Positions 46,770-58,365 of a DNA stretch of 64,000 bases are shown here, in pieces. This DNA comes from Dasypus novemcinctus (Eukaryota > Chordata > Mammalia > Cingulata > Dasypodidae). The DNA lies in contig NC_080675.1 of assembly GCF_030445035.2 (NCBI RefSeq), forward strand, positions 62,698,544 to 62,762,543, in the 5' to 3' direction. Below the pieces are notes generated by a model. It worked only from the letters and a program-made list of their open reading frames with translations. It did no database searches and had not been told where the DNA came from. A program made the position numbers and the translations under genes. Within the stretch, counting starts at the first letter, position 1. Each line of letters starts with the position of its first letter.

Positions 46770-47570
46770 CGTGGCAACTCTGCAAAGAATAAAGAGTGTA
46801 ATAAAATGGTGGTGCTGTAAGAAGATGAATTCTTTTAAGAAAAGGTGCTGTTCTCATGCAAATGTTCTTGATATATAAAGACTATGACAGAATCATCGAC
46901 AATGTGTGGTATATATAAGAAGTACTGCTAAATAAAATGTTTCCAAAGATTTGCATGAAACATCAGCTGGGTTTTGATGCTTGCTGGTTGTTTAAAATGT
47001 TTATTCATGTTGAACAATGTTTATTTATTGAAAGTACCATCTATTTAAATCAAATTATCTCCATAACTGAATATTTATTCTGATGGTTTATCGAATATCC
47101 CTAAACATTTGCCCAAACCGCAAATGATTTATTCACAGTTATAAATGTTTACTTCTTTAGAATAAAGATGGCTTAAAAAGAACTTGAAAGAAATTGACAT
47201 TTCTGTAGTTTGCGAACATCTGCAATGCTTTCTGCACATTAGCTGCTGGATATTTCTGCCTTAGAAAATGGTTAGATATCCTAATTACTTATGTTCAATA
47301 AAATATTTAAAATTTACGCAGTACCTCTTTTATTGTGTCATATAACAGCAGCAGCTCTTGGCTCTGGGACAGGCTGGTAATAGATGGATTTTGAGATTTT
47401 TCAAACACCTCAGCTTTCTGCCAGCATTTAATTAGCTGAAACCCCATTTATTTCACTGTACACTCAAGCGCCATGAACATTAGGACTTAAATAACCCTGG
47501 GCAGAACAGATGCCAGTACTGGCTGTGAAAAAAGCAGTAAACAAAATGATGTGGTGTCTTACAGTTTTAT
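46770..47570. other. Repeat-free AT-rich interval, possible conserved non-coding element
   Basis: About 800 bp in which I see no repeat, in a repeat-dense window. It contains homeodomain-like TAATTA (in CATTTAATTAGCTG at about 47,426), E-box-like CAGCTGG and several octamer-like AT motifs. No reading frame. Regulatory function is only a suggestion from composition and repeat exclusion. Confidence 0.3.
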
Positions 47571-48585
47571 TCACTGTCTTGAAGGTTCCAAGAGACAAGA
47601 AACTTTACTGATATCCATAAGGAATTATTGACCTGCTGATTGATCAACACAACTATATGCTTATGTGGCTAGCGGAAGGTGAACAGTTGGTGAGTCTGGA
47701 GCCCTGCGTAAGTGGGAAGCCTTGATGTCCTCATCTATAAAATGGGGCACCAAAGGGAAAAGTGTGCCTTGGACAGATGACCTCTAGACCCTCTTCATTT
47801 CTCTCACCTAGGAGTCCATCATTCTAATTGTTGAGTCCCGAGGCTGAGAGGGACTTCCATGCTCCCTATCTGGATGTGCCAATTACTTTTTTGTTGTTAT
47901 TGTCTTAACGAGCAACTATTTATTGTTTTTGAATCAGGTGGGACCCCAGATTTCCAGGGTTACCCTCAATACCTCTCTCTCCAAACATCATCAGCCTTTA
48001 AAGGGCACTGTCTTCATTCCAACTGTGGAAATAGTGAAGATGGTAAGAAGACAGAGACAGGGAGTCATTCTGGAGAAAAAAGTCACATACCTGCCAAAAA
48101 GGTGGTCTAGAAGCCTGATTCTAGATGACCTAACTAACCCCTCCAGGACCCAACTTGCATCCTCTGAGTGTCAAAGTTTTGGGACCTTACCCCAAGGTAA
48201 GGTCTCCTGTAATGAGAAAATAAATAAGATAGAAAGAGGCTCGTTTCAACCCTAATGATCCCACCACACATCCTTCTCCCCCACCACCCTTTCCTCAAGG
48301 GTGTCTTTCTTTTCTCAACACTTTTTCAAGATACAAGAACAATAGGGGAAAACTGAGGGAGAGAGTAAGAAGAACATGGAATAGACAAAGAGGGAGAAGA
48401 AATAAAATTAGGCGACTTGGATTGCGCAGAGCTAGGAAAGCAAATGAGATAAGTAGCTGAGAGTAGCCAAGATGGGGCTGCCACATGCTCCCTTGCACTA
48501 TCTACTAGTAGAAGGTAAGCATGGAACAAAGGGTGGAGGGAAGCAAGGGTTCTATCAGATTTTTCCATTCCCCTCTAAGTTTTTC
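47571..48585. other. No recognised gene; one short exon-like stretch
   Basis: 47,690-47,790 has a MIR-like 'cctcatctataaaatgggg' segment. 47,923-48,255 holds a 110-codon plus-strand frame flanked by an AG and a GT, but I recognise no homology and cannot support it as an exon. Confidence 0.35.
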
Positions 48586-48589
48586 TATT

Positions 48590-48672
48590 TTTAGGAAGTA
48601 TTGGGGATTGAACCTGGGACATCATACATGACATGTGAAGCATGTGCTCAAACACTGAGCTACACCTAGTCC
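48590..48672 (-). mobile_element. DAS-SINE monomer, antisense
   Basis: TTAGGAAGTATTGGGGATTG to CTACACCTAGTCCG, one diverged tRNA-like unit. CTCTAAG precedes it and CTCTAAT follows it. Confidence 0.82.
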
Positions 48673-48680
48673 GCTCTAAT

Positions 48681-49160
48681 TTTTTTTTAAAGATTTATTT
48701 TATGTATTTCTCTCACTGCCCTCTCCCACCCCCCCATTCCCCTCATTGTCTGCTCTCTGTGTCCTTTTGCTGTGTGTTCTTCTGTGTCTGCCTGTATTCT
48801 CATTAGGTAACTCCGGGAACCGATCTTGGGACCTTCCGGAGTGGGAGAGATGAGATTACTCTCTTGCACCACCTCAATTCCCTGTTCTGCTCTGTCTTCT
48901 TATTTTTTCTCCACTGTGTCTCTTGTTACATCATCTTGCTGTGCCAGCTCTCCGTGTTGGTCGCCACTCCTGCGCAGGGCAGCTTTCCCGTGGGGGGCAG
49001 CATTCCCATGCAGGGTGGCACTCCTGCTTGGGGCAGCATTCCCAAGTGGGCTGGCATTCCGTGTGGGCCAGCTTGCCCTCACTAGGAGGCCCTAGGCTTT
49101 GAACCCTGGACCTCCTATATGGTAGACGGGAACCCAGTTGGTTGAGCCACATCTGTTTCC
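48681..49160 (-). mobile_element. Long DAS-SINE (dimer/chimeric), antisense
   Basis: ATTT tail side, an internal tRNA-like unit (about 48,810-48,890), GC-rich part with repeated GGCAGC[AT]TTCCC units (48,970-49,060), and terminal tRNA head ending TTGAGCCACATCTGTTTCCC. CTCTAATTT occurs at about 48,674 and 49,161, the third occurrence of this target after the one at 48,572. Confidence 0.87.
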
Positions 49161-49164
49161 CTCT

Positions 49165-50995
49165 AATTTGTTTTTAAAGCCACTCATGCTGAACAGCTGT
49201 AAAGGCAAACAAATCACCATGCCTCCCTTCATTCTTTGGTGATGGTGAGAATGGCAAGAGTGATTGTGCCTGTGTGAATAGAAGCCAGCATCTGCCATTG
49301 CTCTCCTTTCTTCAGTTTGGTTTTTCTCTGCTACTCTTTCCACAATTCATGATTGTCCTAAACCAAAGGACCCATACCCTAAGGCCTCCTCTGGTCCTGT
49401 CTGTCCATGTATGCTAAGGTGGCTGATGACAGAGGTCAAGCTGACTTTGCTGCAGATCATCCTGCAGGGATGTGCTACTTTGCTCACCTCTGACTCCCAT
49501 TTCCAGGTCTGGGAGGTGAAGTCCGAATGATTGGTTGACTAGCTACTGGCTATCTTAAGAGGAAACTTAAACCAAGTATTGCCTTAGGCATTTGTTTGTC
49601 TTAGCTATAAGGCAGTTATTGCCTATAAGCAGAGATGTTTCACTTTGGGTTGAGGTTTGGGAAAATGTAAAGAAGATATATATCCCAAAGGTAGCAAGTG
49701 AATTTTCCTAATTAATCTCATTTATCTTTATTATTTTATGTAAGTAAATACTCACAAAATTATTATAAAAGTGTATGTAGTAAATGTAAAGATCTTTCTT
49801 CCTCTATCACCTCTCCATAGTTTGCTATATTGTTCTATAGATTTTGGATCATAGTTTGATTTATGATATCAATAATTTTAAATAACGATTTTAAGAAAAT
49901 GATGGTGTTCAATCCACTACCACTCACCAGAGAGTGTGAAACTAATAATAGCTCAAAAACAATAAATGACATTTGGGACAGAATTAATGAATCTTCACAA
50001 TTCTGTTCTTCTGTAACCATGTTATGACATCTAGAGGCAAACTTTATTTAATGTCTTTAGACTTTAGACTGACATTTGATTGTATGCTTAACCCAAATTC
50101 CATTTTGTAATTTTAGAATTACAAAATATAGAAGTATAAAGAATAAGGTAACTTAAGTATCCTATTGTGGCCTTGTTAACATGGTTTCTGGATTAAATAA
50201 GGTAAAAACCACTTAATACAAATGATTTTCTATTGTAGAATTTTCAGGAGGATCATAGGTCTTTCTGAATATTTTTCTATCATATAGTCCTATGATTGTT
50301 GAGTCTCAGTCCCATTTTGAAAGTAGTGATGATCTATTACTCAACTTTGAAATCCCAGTGGATAGAACAGTGGTCTCTCCCACGAAGGAAAAGGTTTGTT
50401 GAATGAATAAATGATTATGGAATGTGTTAGGGAGTAATAATGATGTCTTACATCTGCATACTTAGGGCCTTATAGTTTTTCGAAGAGCTTTTATATTCTT
50501 CACCTCATTTGTTTCTCAAAGCAGTTCTATCAATAGGGCTACCCAATTTCTTCTGTTTTTACAGATGAAGGAATTGAGATTCAAAAACAGTGACAGAAGT
50601 GATACTAGATCCTGAAACTTCTGACTCCTTGCCCAGAATACTGAGGTTTCATGTTGTACAAAACATAAAACACAATTTCAGTCTTTTTTATTTGTACAAG
50701 TTTAAAGAGTTACCTGAGTCATAGATAACTACATTTCCATTTTTAAAGATTCAAGTAATACGGAAATGTAAAGAGTAAGATATAAATTCCCGTATTTGAC
50801 TGACAGAATTCCTAGCCCCCTCCTCCCAGTCTTGACATTGTGGTATGTATTTCTCAATCTCTTCTTTATACACCTATATACATCAGTATATATATACACA
50901 CACATGTATTTATGTAGATGGGATCTGATATATTTTATCACCTAACAATTACTTTTGGAGCATCTTCTATGTCGAGGCATTTAAACCCTCCTAAT
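49165..50995. other. Mostly unique sequence
   Basis: 50,440-50,640 has patches of antisense MIR ('tttttacagatgaaggaatt'). A near-palindrome TATAAGGCA...TGCCTATA is at 49,606-49,627. 50,880-50,910 is a TA/CA simple repeat. No supported gene. Confidence 0.4.
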
Positions 50996-51000
50996 TTTTT

Positions 51001-51293
51001 TTTTTATTGATTACCCCGCCCCCCCCCTTGTGGCTTGCTTGTTGTCTGCTCTTTTGTGTTCATTCACTGTGTGCTCTTCTGTGTTTTTACTTGTCTTCCT
51101 TTTTGTTGCATCACCTTGCTGAGTTGGCTCACCATGGCACTTGTGGGCCAGGCGGCACTCCGTGGCACTTGTGGGCTGGCAGCTCTTTGTGGTATGTGGC
51201 GGAGCCTGCCTTCACTAGGAGACCCCGGAATGTGAACCCAGGGCCTCCCATATGGTAGATGAGAGTCCAACTGATTGAGCCACAGTCGCTTCC
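51001..51293 (-). mobile_element. DAS-SINE, shortened second module, antisense
   Basis: T-run, C8 tract, and a second module replaced by GGCACTTGTGGGC repeats (51,135-51,180), followed by a tRNA head. CCCTCCTAATTTTTT (50,986-51,000) and CCCTCCTCATTTTTT (51,294-51,308) form a 15-bp duplication with one mismatch. The two-unit repeat within the module is unusual among the copies here. Confidence 0.9.
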
Positions 51294-51340
51294 CCCTCCT
51301 CATTTTTTAAAAGAGCTGCTTAGATTTCTTGGAATATGGG

Positions 51341-51762
51341 CATCATAGTCTGCCAGGGCTGCTATGATAACTACTACCGATATTGGTTGGCTTAAACAAC
51401 AGGAATTTATTGGCTTACAGTTTTGGAGTCTGAAGTCCAAAATCAAGGTGTCAGCTAGATCATGCTTCTCCTGGAGTCTGCAGCACTCTGGTGATGACTT
51501 TCTGGCAGTCTTCCATCACATGGAGGTATGTCTCTTCCTGTCTTCTCTACTCCTTTTACTTGCAGATTTTACTGACTGACTATGTCCAGATTTCCTTTGC
51601 TTATAAGGACTTCAGCCGTCTTGGATTAAAGCCCATCCTGATTCAATTCAGCCTCACCCAAATAGGTTCTTTGAAGGTCCTATTTACAGATGAGGTCACA
51701 TGTACAGGACTGGGGATTAGACTTATCATGTCTTTGTGGGGGACATGATTCAGTCTACCACA
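51341..51762 (-). mobile_element. MaLR/MLT-type LTR, antisense
   Basis: 'ctgccagggctgctatgata', 'cttaaacaacaggaatttat', 'caaaatcaaggtgtcagct' and 'gggggacatgattcagtct' follow an MLT-like LTR from 3' to 5'. Related to the copy at 44,697. Confidence 0.75.
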
Positions 51763-51778
51763 CATAGCTTGGGTATTA

Positions 51779-52625
51779 TGTTAGTTTCCTATTGCTGCTA
51801 AAACAAATAAGCCACTATTTATTCTCTCACAGCTCTGGAACTCAGAAGCCTGAAATCAGTATCACTGGCATGAAATTAAGGCGTCGGCAGGGCTGCACTC
51901 CCTTCAGAGGTTCTAGGAGAAAATCTGTTCCTTACCTATGCCAGTTTCTAGTGGCTTCTGGCATTCCCTGGCTTGTGGCTCTGTCTCCATCTTCACAATG
52001 CCTTCTCCTCTTCCATTTGTGTCAAGTTTCTGCTTCCCTTTTAGAAGAATGTTTATAAGTCTTTTTTTTTTTTTAAGATTTATTTTATTTATTTATTTCT
52101 CTCCCCTTCCTCCCCCTCGCCCCCTGACCCCGGTTGTCTGTTCTCTGTGTCTATTTGCTGCATCTTCTTTGTCCGCTTCTGTTACTGTCAGTGGCACGGG
52201 AATCTGTGTGTCTTTTGCTGTGTCATCTTGAGTCGCCTCTCCGTGTGGGCGGCACCATTCTTAGGCAGGCCGCACTTTCTTTGGCGCTGGGCGGCTCTCC
52301 TTACAGGGCGCACTCCTTGTGCGTGGGGCTCCCCTATGCAGGGGATACCCCTGCGCGGCAGGGCACTCCTTGCGCGCATCAGCACTGCGCATGGCCAGCT
52401 CCACACGGGTCAAGGAGGCCCGGGGTTTGAACTGCGGACCTCCCATGTGGTAGACGGACGTCCTAAGCACTGGGCCAAGTCTGCCACCATATTTTATAAG
52501 TCTTAAGTTAAGAAGATCCTTAACTGAATGGTATCTACAAAGCCTTTGTCATATAAGGTAACATTTACATATTTCAGGGATTAGGACAAGATCTCTTTGG
52601 GGGTTCCAAAAAGTATTATGTGATA
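51779..52625 (-). mobile_element. MaLR-class LTR, antisense, split by a SINE
   Basis: 'ttagtttcctattgctgct', 'ggcgtcggcagggctgcact' and, after the SINE, 'agatccttaactgaatgg' and 'cctttgtcatataaggtaac'. It is the same family as the sense copy at 58,731. The pieces on the two sides of the SINE are collinear. Confidence 0.78.
52064..52492 (-). mobile_element. Chimeric DAS-SINE, full length, antisense
   Basis: A perfect 12-bp target duplication TTTATAAGTCTT lies at 52,052-52,063 and 52,493-52,504. Complete structure. The minus-strand tRNA head has B box GGTTCAAACCCC-like and A box TTGGCCCAGTGCTTAGGACG. Confidence 0.97.
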
Positions 52626-54250
52626 CAGCCACACATCTACTCCATGGAGTCTCTCCACTGTGGGCTGCCTATCTTTCAGATAGGTCTTTATCCCACCAGG
52701 TGGATCCACTCCCTGTTGTTATGAAGACTCCTAGGGCTATCTCCCTGGCCACTGGTATGTTGGCAGGGAGAATTGTGGGGCTAGCTCTTAATATGGCTGG
52801 AAATCTCTGCTCTTTAACAAAGCCCATAGCCTAACAACAAATGGCAGGCCAGGGAATCTGGGTGAATTGCCTTGGTCTATGGAGGTGTACTAAGAGGTGG
52901 GGAAAGTCACTGTGTCTTTGTTACAGATCTATGTATTGGCTTTGGCTCATGGCTTTTACCCTGGACTCTGGGACAATAGAACATTGATTATGTGCAGAAA
53001 GGCTCACAGAAACCTCCTCCTAACTGTGGAGCCCTTCCTACCTCCCAACAATGGGGTGAAGCAACTTTTCTCAAAGTTCTGCTATCCTTGGAGCTGCTAC
53101 TTTGGAGATGGACAGGGCTCAGGATTCTTGCTCTAGCTCAGTAGAGTGTCAGTTCAGGGCTCTTCTGTATGGGGGCTTAAGGGAGACTTGGCCTGGCTTT
53201 GAAGTCTTCCTTGAGGCCCACTAAACATGTTGAAAACCTCAGGGGACATGTTTTCCCCCATCTTGATCTTTGGGATTTGGCTATGCTGTTTGCTATTGAT
53301 GAGGTTTTGGGAAAATGGTGGAATTTAACAAAGATTATTGGTTTTACTCTCCTGTTGCTTCTTTAATTAGGCTTCTTACACCAAGCAAGGCAGAGTTTTG
53401 AGCTGTAGGTAGATCCAAAATTTGGGTCACTAAGGACCTAGGAGATACTCTCCAGGATACAATTAGCATTTAAATTTGAATCCATCAACCTGGCTCTTAG
53501 TGTGCACAATTTGCCTTTTGTTTACCTTTTTCAAGCAAGAATTACAGTGACACAGAAGGTTATCAATATAATAACAGAAAATGTAGCTAGTAGTAAAATA
53601 CTTTCCCCTTCTGCCTTATGTTAATTCTCAGCCCTTATACGTATTTTTTGAATCTGTCTGCATTCTCCATCTTTCTTCAATCCTGGTAAAGTCACTTAAT
53701 CCCTTGCCCTAGGCTGTGTTCACACAGTAGCTAATATCCCTTGATTCATTATGCAGAGGGCTGATGTATTGTCTTCAGAGGATGGCTATATTGAGCCAGG
53801 TGATTCCTTCCAAGTTAATTATGGTTATTGCCGTACAGCATTCTGGACACGGTTTCCGCTTGGGAAATGTAAGTGGTGAAGACATCGAGACTGCTGTGTG
53901 AAAATCAGCCCTTCTCAGGTTGCACTCCTGAGGGAGGGCCACAGGTGCTTTGCCTCTGACAAAAGGCAACATCTAGAAATAAGTAAGTGAATGGATAGAC
54001 TTACCTCTGTTTTAAACACTGTCCCCAAATAGTTCTTAAATCTTTGGCACCTATTATTTCAGACAAACTCAAGTACATGGCAAATGACGAAGGAGCAGGT
54101 GAATGTTAATAAGTAGTACTGAGACGGCTGATGGGGCTTAAGTCGAGAGCTGGTTTTCCTGTGCACCCAGATACTCATCGTTGTCACGTTAAACCACAAA
54201 CACCTATGATAATGCAACATGCATACTCATTTTTTCCTGTTGATAAAAAT
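52626..54250. other. No recognised gene or repeat
   Basis: About 1.6 kb of unique-looking sequence. The 79-codon plus-strand frame (52,897-53,136) and the 65-codon minus-strand frame (53,775-53,972) have no recognisable domain. Confidence 0.4.
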
Positions 54251-54259
54251 GTACCTAAG

Positions 54260-54633
54260 GGGAAACGGACTTTGGCCCAGTGGTTAGGGCGTCCGTCTAC
54301 CATATGGGAGGTCCGCGGTTCAAACCCCGGGCCTCCTTGACCCGTGTGGAGCTGGCCATGCGCAGCGCTGATGCGCGCAAGGAGTGCCGTGCCACGCAAG
54401 GGTGTCCCCCACGTGGGGGAGCCCCACGCGCAAGGAGTGCGCCCGTGAGGAAAGCCGCCCAGCGTGAAAAGAAAGAGCAGCCTGCCCAGGAATGGCGCCG
54501 CCCACACTTCCCATGCCGCTGACGACAACAGAAGCGGACAAAGAAACAAGACGCAGCAAATAGACACCAAGAACAGACAACCGGGGGAGGGGGGAAATTA
54601 AATAAAATAAATAAATCTTTAAAAAAAAAAAAA
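54260..54633 (+). mobile_element. Chimeric DAS-SINE, full length, sense, young-looking
   Basis: GTACCTAAG at 54,251-54,259 and 54,634-54,642 is a perfect duplication. The A box (TTTGGCCCAGTGGTTAGGGC) and B box (GGTTCAAACCC at 54,317-54,327) are intact, and the tail is AAATAAATAAATC plus A13. CpGs are frequent (ACGCGCAAGGAGTGCGCCC), which also points to a recent insertion. The 5' half of the second module is short by about 40 nt before CTTCCCATGCCGCTGACGAC. Confidence 0.96.
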
Positions 54634-54642
54634 GTACCTAAG

Positions 54643-56974
54643 ATGTGTGAGAGAATAAACACATTTCATGGCATCAAAAGATAAAGATTAAGTGACTCAA
54701 ATCAAGGTAGAAGGTGATGCACACCAGCGAGCACCTGAAGACCAGGTGATCCCCAACTAAAGCAGAGTCAGGGTTGGAATGGGGTAAGAGAAAGCTGAGG
54801 ATGTGTCTTTGTGGTTTTGGCTTAGGTAGAGGTTTTTGAATTGGAGTCTTTCTTATTTTCATGTTCCTTCCTTGGGAGTCCCAAAACCATCACGACAGTT
54901 TTTTTTCTGGAAACTGTTTTGCAAGCCTTGTTTTATTGGCTGGTTAAAATTCATGGGTTGGAAGAGGCAGTTAGCAAAAAGAAAGGAAGGGGACAAGGGA
55001 AGAAGACAAGGAAAAGAGACTGGGGGCCCTCTATCATGTTTGTTTTTATCCTTCCACATGCCCTGCAAAGGGCGCCAAGACTTCCAGTCCTCTCCCACTT
55101 GAAAGCTTTTGAGAATTACTGGGATAAAAGATTGGCCTTAAGTGAATTCCATTTGTAGAAAGCTATAAACTTGTGAAACCCAATACTTACCTTTTAGTAG
55201 TATGATAACCTTAGAAATAGTCTCTTTTTACTGAAGAACAGAGGTAATAATTCAACCCCACACTAGTGATAGGAAGCAAAATAATAATAGGTACCATTTA
55301 TTAACACCTTCTAGATGCCAGACTCTTTACATGTGTCTTAAAGATGAGGCTACCTATAAAGAAAAAAAGACTGATATGTTTTTAAAACATTCTTCTGAGG
55401 CATGGAAAGATCACATGATTTTGGGGAGATTGTCAGTGGTATGTTTTTCATCATGTTGGCTCTCATTGTGCTCACAGCCTTTGGATTAATTTTCTGTGTT
55501 GAATAATAATTTATATTACTCTTCAAGTGACTTCACAAGTTAAGGAGTTATTCTCATGTGGTCTTGACAATTCAGTTTATGTTTCTTAGAGTTCCAAAAG
55601 TTTTGTCCCCCTTCTGGGCTGGCAGGGCATTTACTTTGTAGGTGTATTGGGGATGGAAGTTGGGACCCTTGTTTCCTCTTTATACCCTGTACCCCTGATG
55701 TTATGCATTTGCTAGAAATGATCTAGCCAAGCAATGGTTGCCTTCTAGAGAGATCCCCATAGGAGCAATGGTACACACTGATTTTTCTATTGTTGTTGCC
55801 TAAAACATAATTGGCATTTTTCTTCAGAACTAGTATTGTGAGCCACACACATTCAAAAATTCAGTCTTGGGAGGGTGTTGTCCATCATCCTTTTGTTAGT
55901 TGTACTGGGTGAGTCTGATGAACTGGAGTGTAGGTGTTGGCTACAAGGAAACTGTGGGAAGGGAAGTGTGGTGTATGTGTGTGTGCATATGGAAATAACA
56001 TCTATGCAATCTAAAGTTCCTTTTAAAAAAAAGAAAAAAAATTCAGTCATAGCTTTATGATCATTTTGGACAAAAAGCAGCTTTACTAGCCTTCATTGTT
56101 TGCTTTATTTACCGACTTTAGCTGTGCAGACTATTTAGCTGTCTTCGAATTCTTTCTTGAAAGGGGAAAAAAATTCCCACTACTTAGACTAGACAAGAGG
56201 ATATATTACAAGACTTGAGTGATGGTAAAAAAGAATTTCCAAACTGTTTTCTGGATCAGACTGTACCATTGTTGGAATAAGTGTACAGCCCATAAAGGGG
56301 AACTTTGAAGATTAGATGTTTGTTAAAAAAGCACAACCCTACCATGAATGAGGAGTTATGAGTGTGTAACAGATAAATCAGAGATGCTGAGACCCAGCAT
56401 GACATTTCAAGGCCGGGAAGCAGATGCAGTGGATGGAATTATTGTCTTTGGTGATAGTAAATTATGGCTTTGGGGGTGGGGCACACAGGAGGAAAAAATG
56501 GGGCACAGAAACACAGTTTCCTCTCGGGCTTTACAATTCCTAGGTATCACATCTGCAAATTTGCACATATGTGCAGTGTCCCTATTTGAACTTAATAAAA
56601 TTGGTTAAAGAACTTGAATAAAAGGTACTATTTAACCCTGCAGCAAAAGGTATTGAAAGAACCACTTTTATAAATGAATGCTATTTGTTTTTATGTCTAG
56701 ATCTTTGTAAGAAATGCATCTCAGGCATTAAAAAAATATATGCAGTTCAGACTGTCTCAGGATAGTTCACTTTTTGGAAACCTCCTGGCTGTATAGATAT
56801 GTGGTTAATAAAGAATGCTGACCACTTGGAATAGCATGAAGTATTTGAAACTGAGAGGAGAAACTATTCACATTTATGGGTATGTTTCTTATTTATGAGA
56901 TAGCATTTCTTTTCCACTATCTTCAGATACTGTTAGAAAATTAAACAACAAAACCAGTCTTCTTGAAAAACTAG
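54643..56974. other. Mostly unique sequence
   Basis: 55,275-55,345 has patches of antisense MIR ('ccatttattaacaccttct'). No gene supported. The overlapping frames near 54,836-55,158 show only a low-complexity lysine/arginine-rich stretch. Confidence 0.4.
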
Positions 56975-57420
56975 TCATTTTTTTAAATGGAAAATTTTAA
57001 TATGAGAAATAATAGAGAATCCAGGATGCACTTTGTCCAGTTTCCCCCATGGTAGCATCTTGAAAAACTATAGTACAACAACACAACCAGGATATTGGTA
57101 TTGATACAATCTATCTGATCTTATTCAGATTTTGCCAATTTTACCTGCGCTCATTTGTGTATATATGTGCATTTAGTATTAAATACTTTTTCCTATTTTA
57201 ACGATTTAAAAATGTACATTTCAGTGGTTTTAGTATATTTGCAATGTTGTGCAACCATCACTGTTATCTAATTTTAGCTCTACACAGTTTCATCACACTT
57301 GTAAGTTCATGGATCCATTACTGCAGTCAAGATACTTAATAGTTCCATCTCCATAAGACTCCCTCGTGTTCCCCTTCCATTCCTAACTTCTGGAGACCAC
57401 TAATCACTAAAGCCTTTTTT
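56975..57420 (-). mobile_element. Ancient L1 3' UTR, antisense
   Basis: 'atggaaaattttaatatga', 'cagattttgccaattttacc', 'gcaatgttgtgcaaccatca' and 'tctggagaccactaatcac' are landmarks of an old L1 3' end read in antisense. It ends at a T10 run at about 57,416. Confidence 0.75.
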
Positions 57421-57894
57421 TTTTTTTAATTCTTAGGTTGTATAATCTGAATGGCTAATAATATTAAGAAAAATGATTTAAGCTCTGACTTTCTGATTCA
57501 TAGCCATTCACCTATCTAAGAACTCTATGCTAATATACAGCATTGGACACTTTAATTGGAACATTTGGTTTTCATTGGGTTTAGTTATTCAGGGCTCTTT
57601 GCTTTCATTTCTCTCTGCCTTTCCTGTGTGCCACTGAAGCTGCAAATTATCCTTCGAAGCAGCAGTAATAGAGTGGAGAAAATGTTATATTGCAAACAGA
57701 CCTAAAGGCCACAGTATGGGCAGACAGCTTGTGGAGTCTGTTTTGGTGGCCTTCCTAAGTGTTTGCATAGCCCTACGAACAATCATCATTGTGTAAGTGA
57801 CTTCTGACTTGTCAAAAGTATAAATGCCAAGATTCAGGGAGTATATCTTGATCTTTAGCACAGTGCCTGGAACGTCGTTATTGTCATCATCATC
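57421..57894. other. No recognised gene or repeat
   Basis: About 470 bp of unique-looking sequence. A (CAT)n microsatellite lies at 57,885-57,900. Confidence 0.4.
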
Positions 57895-58043
57895 ATCATA
57901 ACAGCATTTGGCAACATTTATTGAGTCCTTATCATGTATCAGGTGGTGGGCTAAGAATTTTATACTCATTCCACCCTTTAGTTCTCTCCCAAATTCTACA
58001 AGGTATATATTACTGCACTGATTTTAAAAATAAGAAAACTGGG
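57895..58043 (-). mobile_element. MIR SINE, antisense, first part
   Basis: 'acatttattgagtccttatc' and 'aagaaaactggggctta' in antisense MIR order. The element resumes at 58,266 after a DNA transposon. Confidence 0.82.
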
Positions 58044-58051
58044 GCTTAGAA

Positions 58052-58265
58052 CAGGGGTTCTTAAACTTTTTCGTTCCACAGACACTTTTGCCAGTCAGGT
58101 GAAATGAATACTACTGTAATTTATTTATTGCATACATTCATAAGTAAAGGAAATGCTAGATTTCAGCTAGGGTCAGAGAAAATAAAGATAATAAGTTGAT
58201 TTTTTCCATTGATGCTCACAGATCCCTTGAAATCTTTCCACAGACCCCTTAGTTAAAAACCCCTG
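58052..58265. mobile_element. hAT-type MITE with terminal inverted repeats
   Basis: Starts CAGGGGTTCTTAAAC and ends GTTAAAAACCCCTG, which are inverted repeats typical of Charlie/MER-type non-autonomous hAT elements. GCTTAGAA (58,044-58,051) and GCATACAG (58,266-58,273) are the diverged 8-bp duplication expected of hAT. No transposase. Confidence 0.88.
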
Positions 58266-58365
58266 GCATACAGAGATTAAGTCACTTGCCCAGTATTACT
58301 TGGCAAATCAGTAAATGACCTAGATTTTTTATTTCTAAGGCCATGCTTTTAATCATCATGCTGTG
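58266..58365 (-). mobile_element. MIR SINE, antisense, second part
   Basis: 'agagattaagtcacttgccc' continues the MIR interrupted at 58,043. The stretch to 58,730 has no recognised feature. Confidence 0.8.

Noticed and set aside
47923-48255. 110-codon plus-strand frame that could be an exon
   Set aside because: Flanking AG and GT are common by chance, and I recognise no homology. It would need cross-species alignment showing synonymous-biased change.
49606-49627. Inverted repeat TATAAGGCA / TGCCTATA
   Set aside because: Imperfect, short and not followed by a T-run; likely chance in AT-rich DNA.
54260-54340. tRNA-Ala-like sequence with intact A and B boxes
   Set aside because: It is the head of a SINE with second module, A-tail and target duplication. 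The cloverleaf is not maintained, so it is not a tRNA gene.
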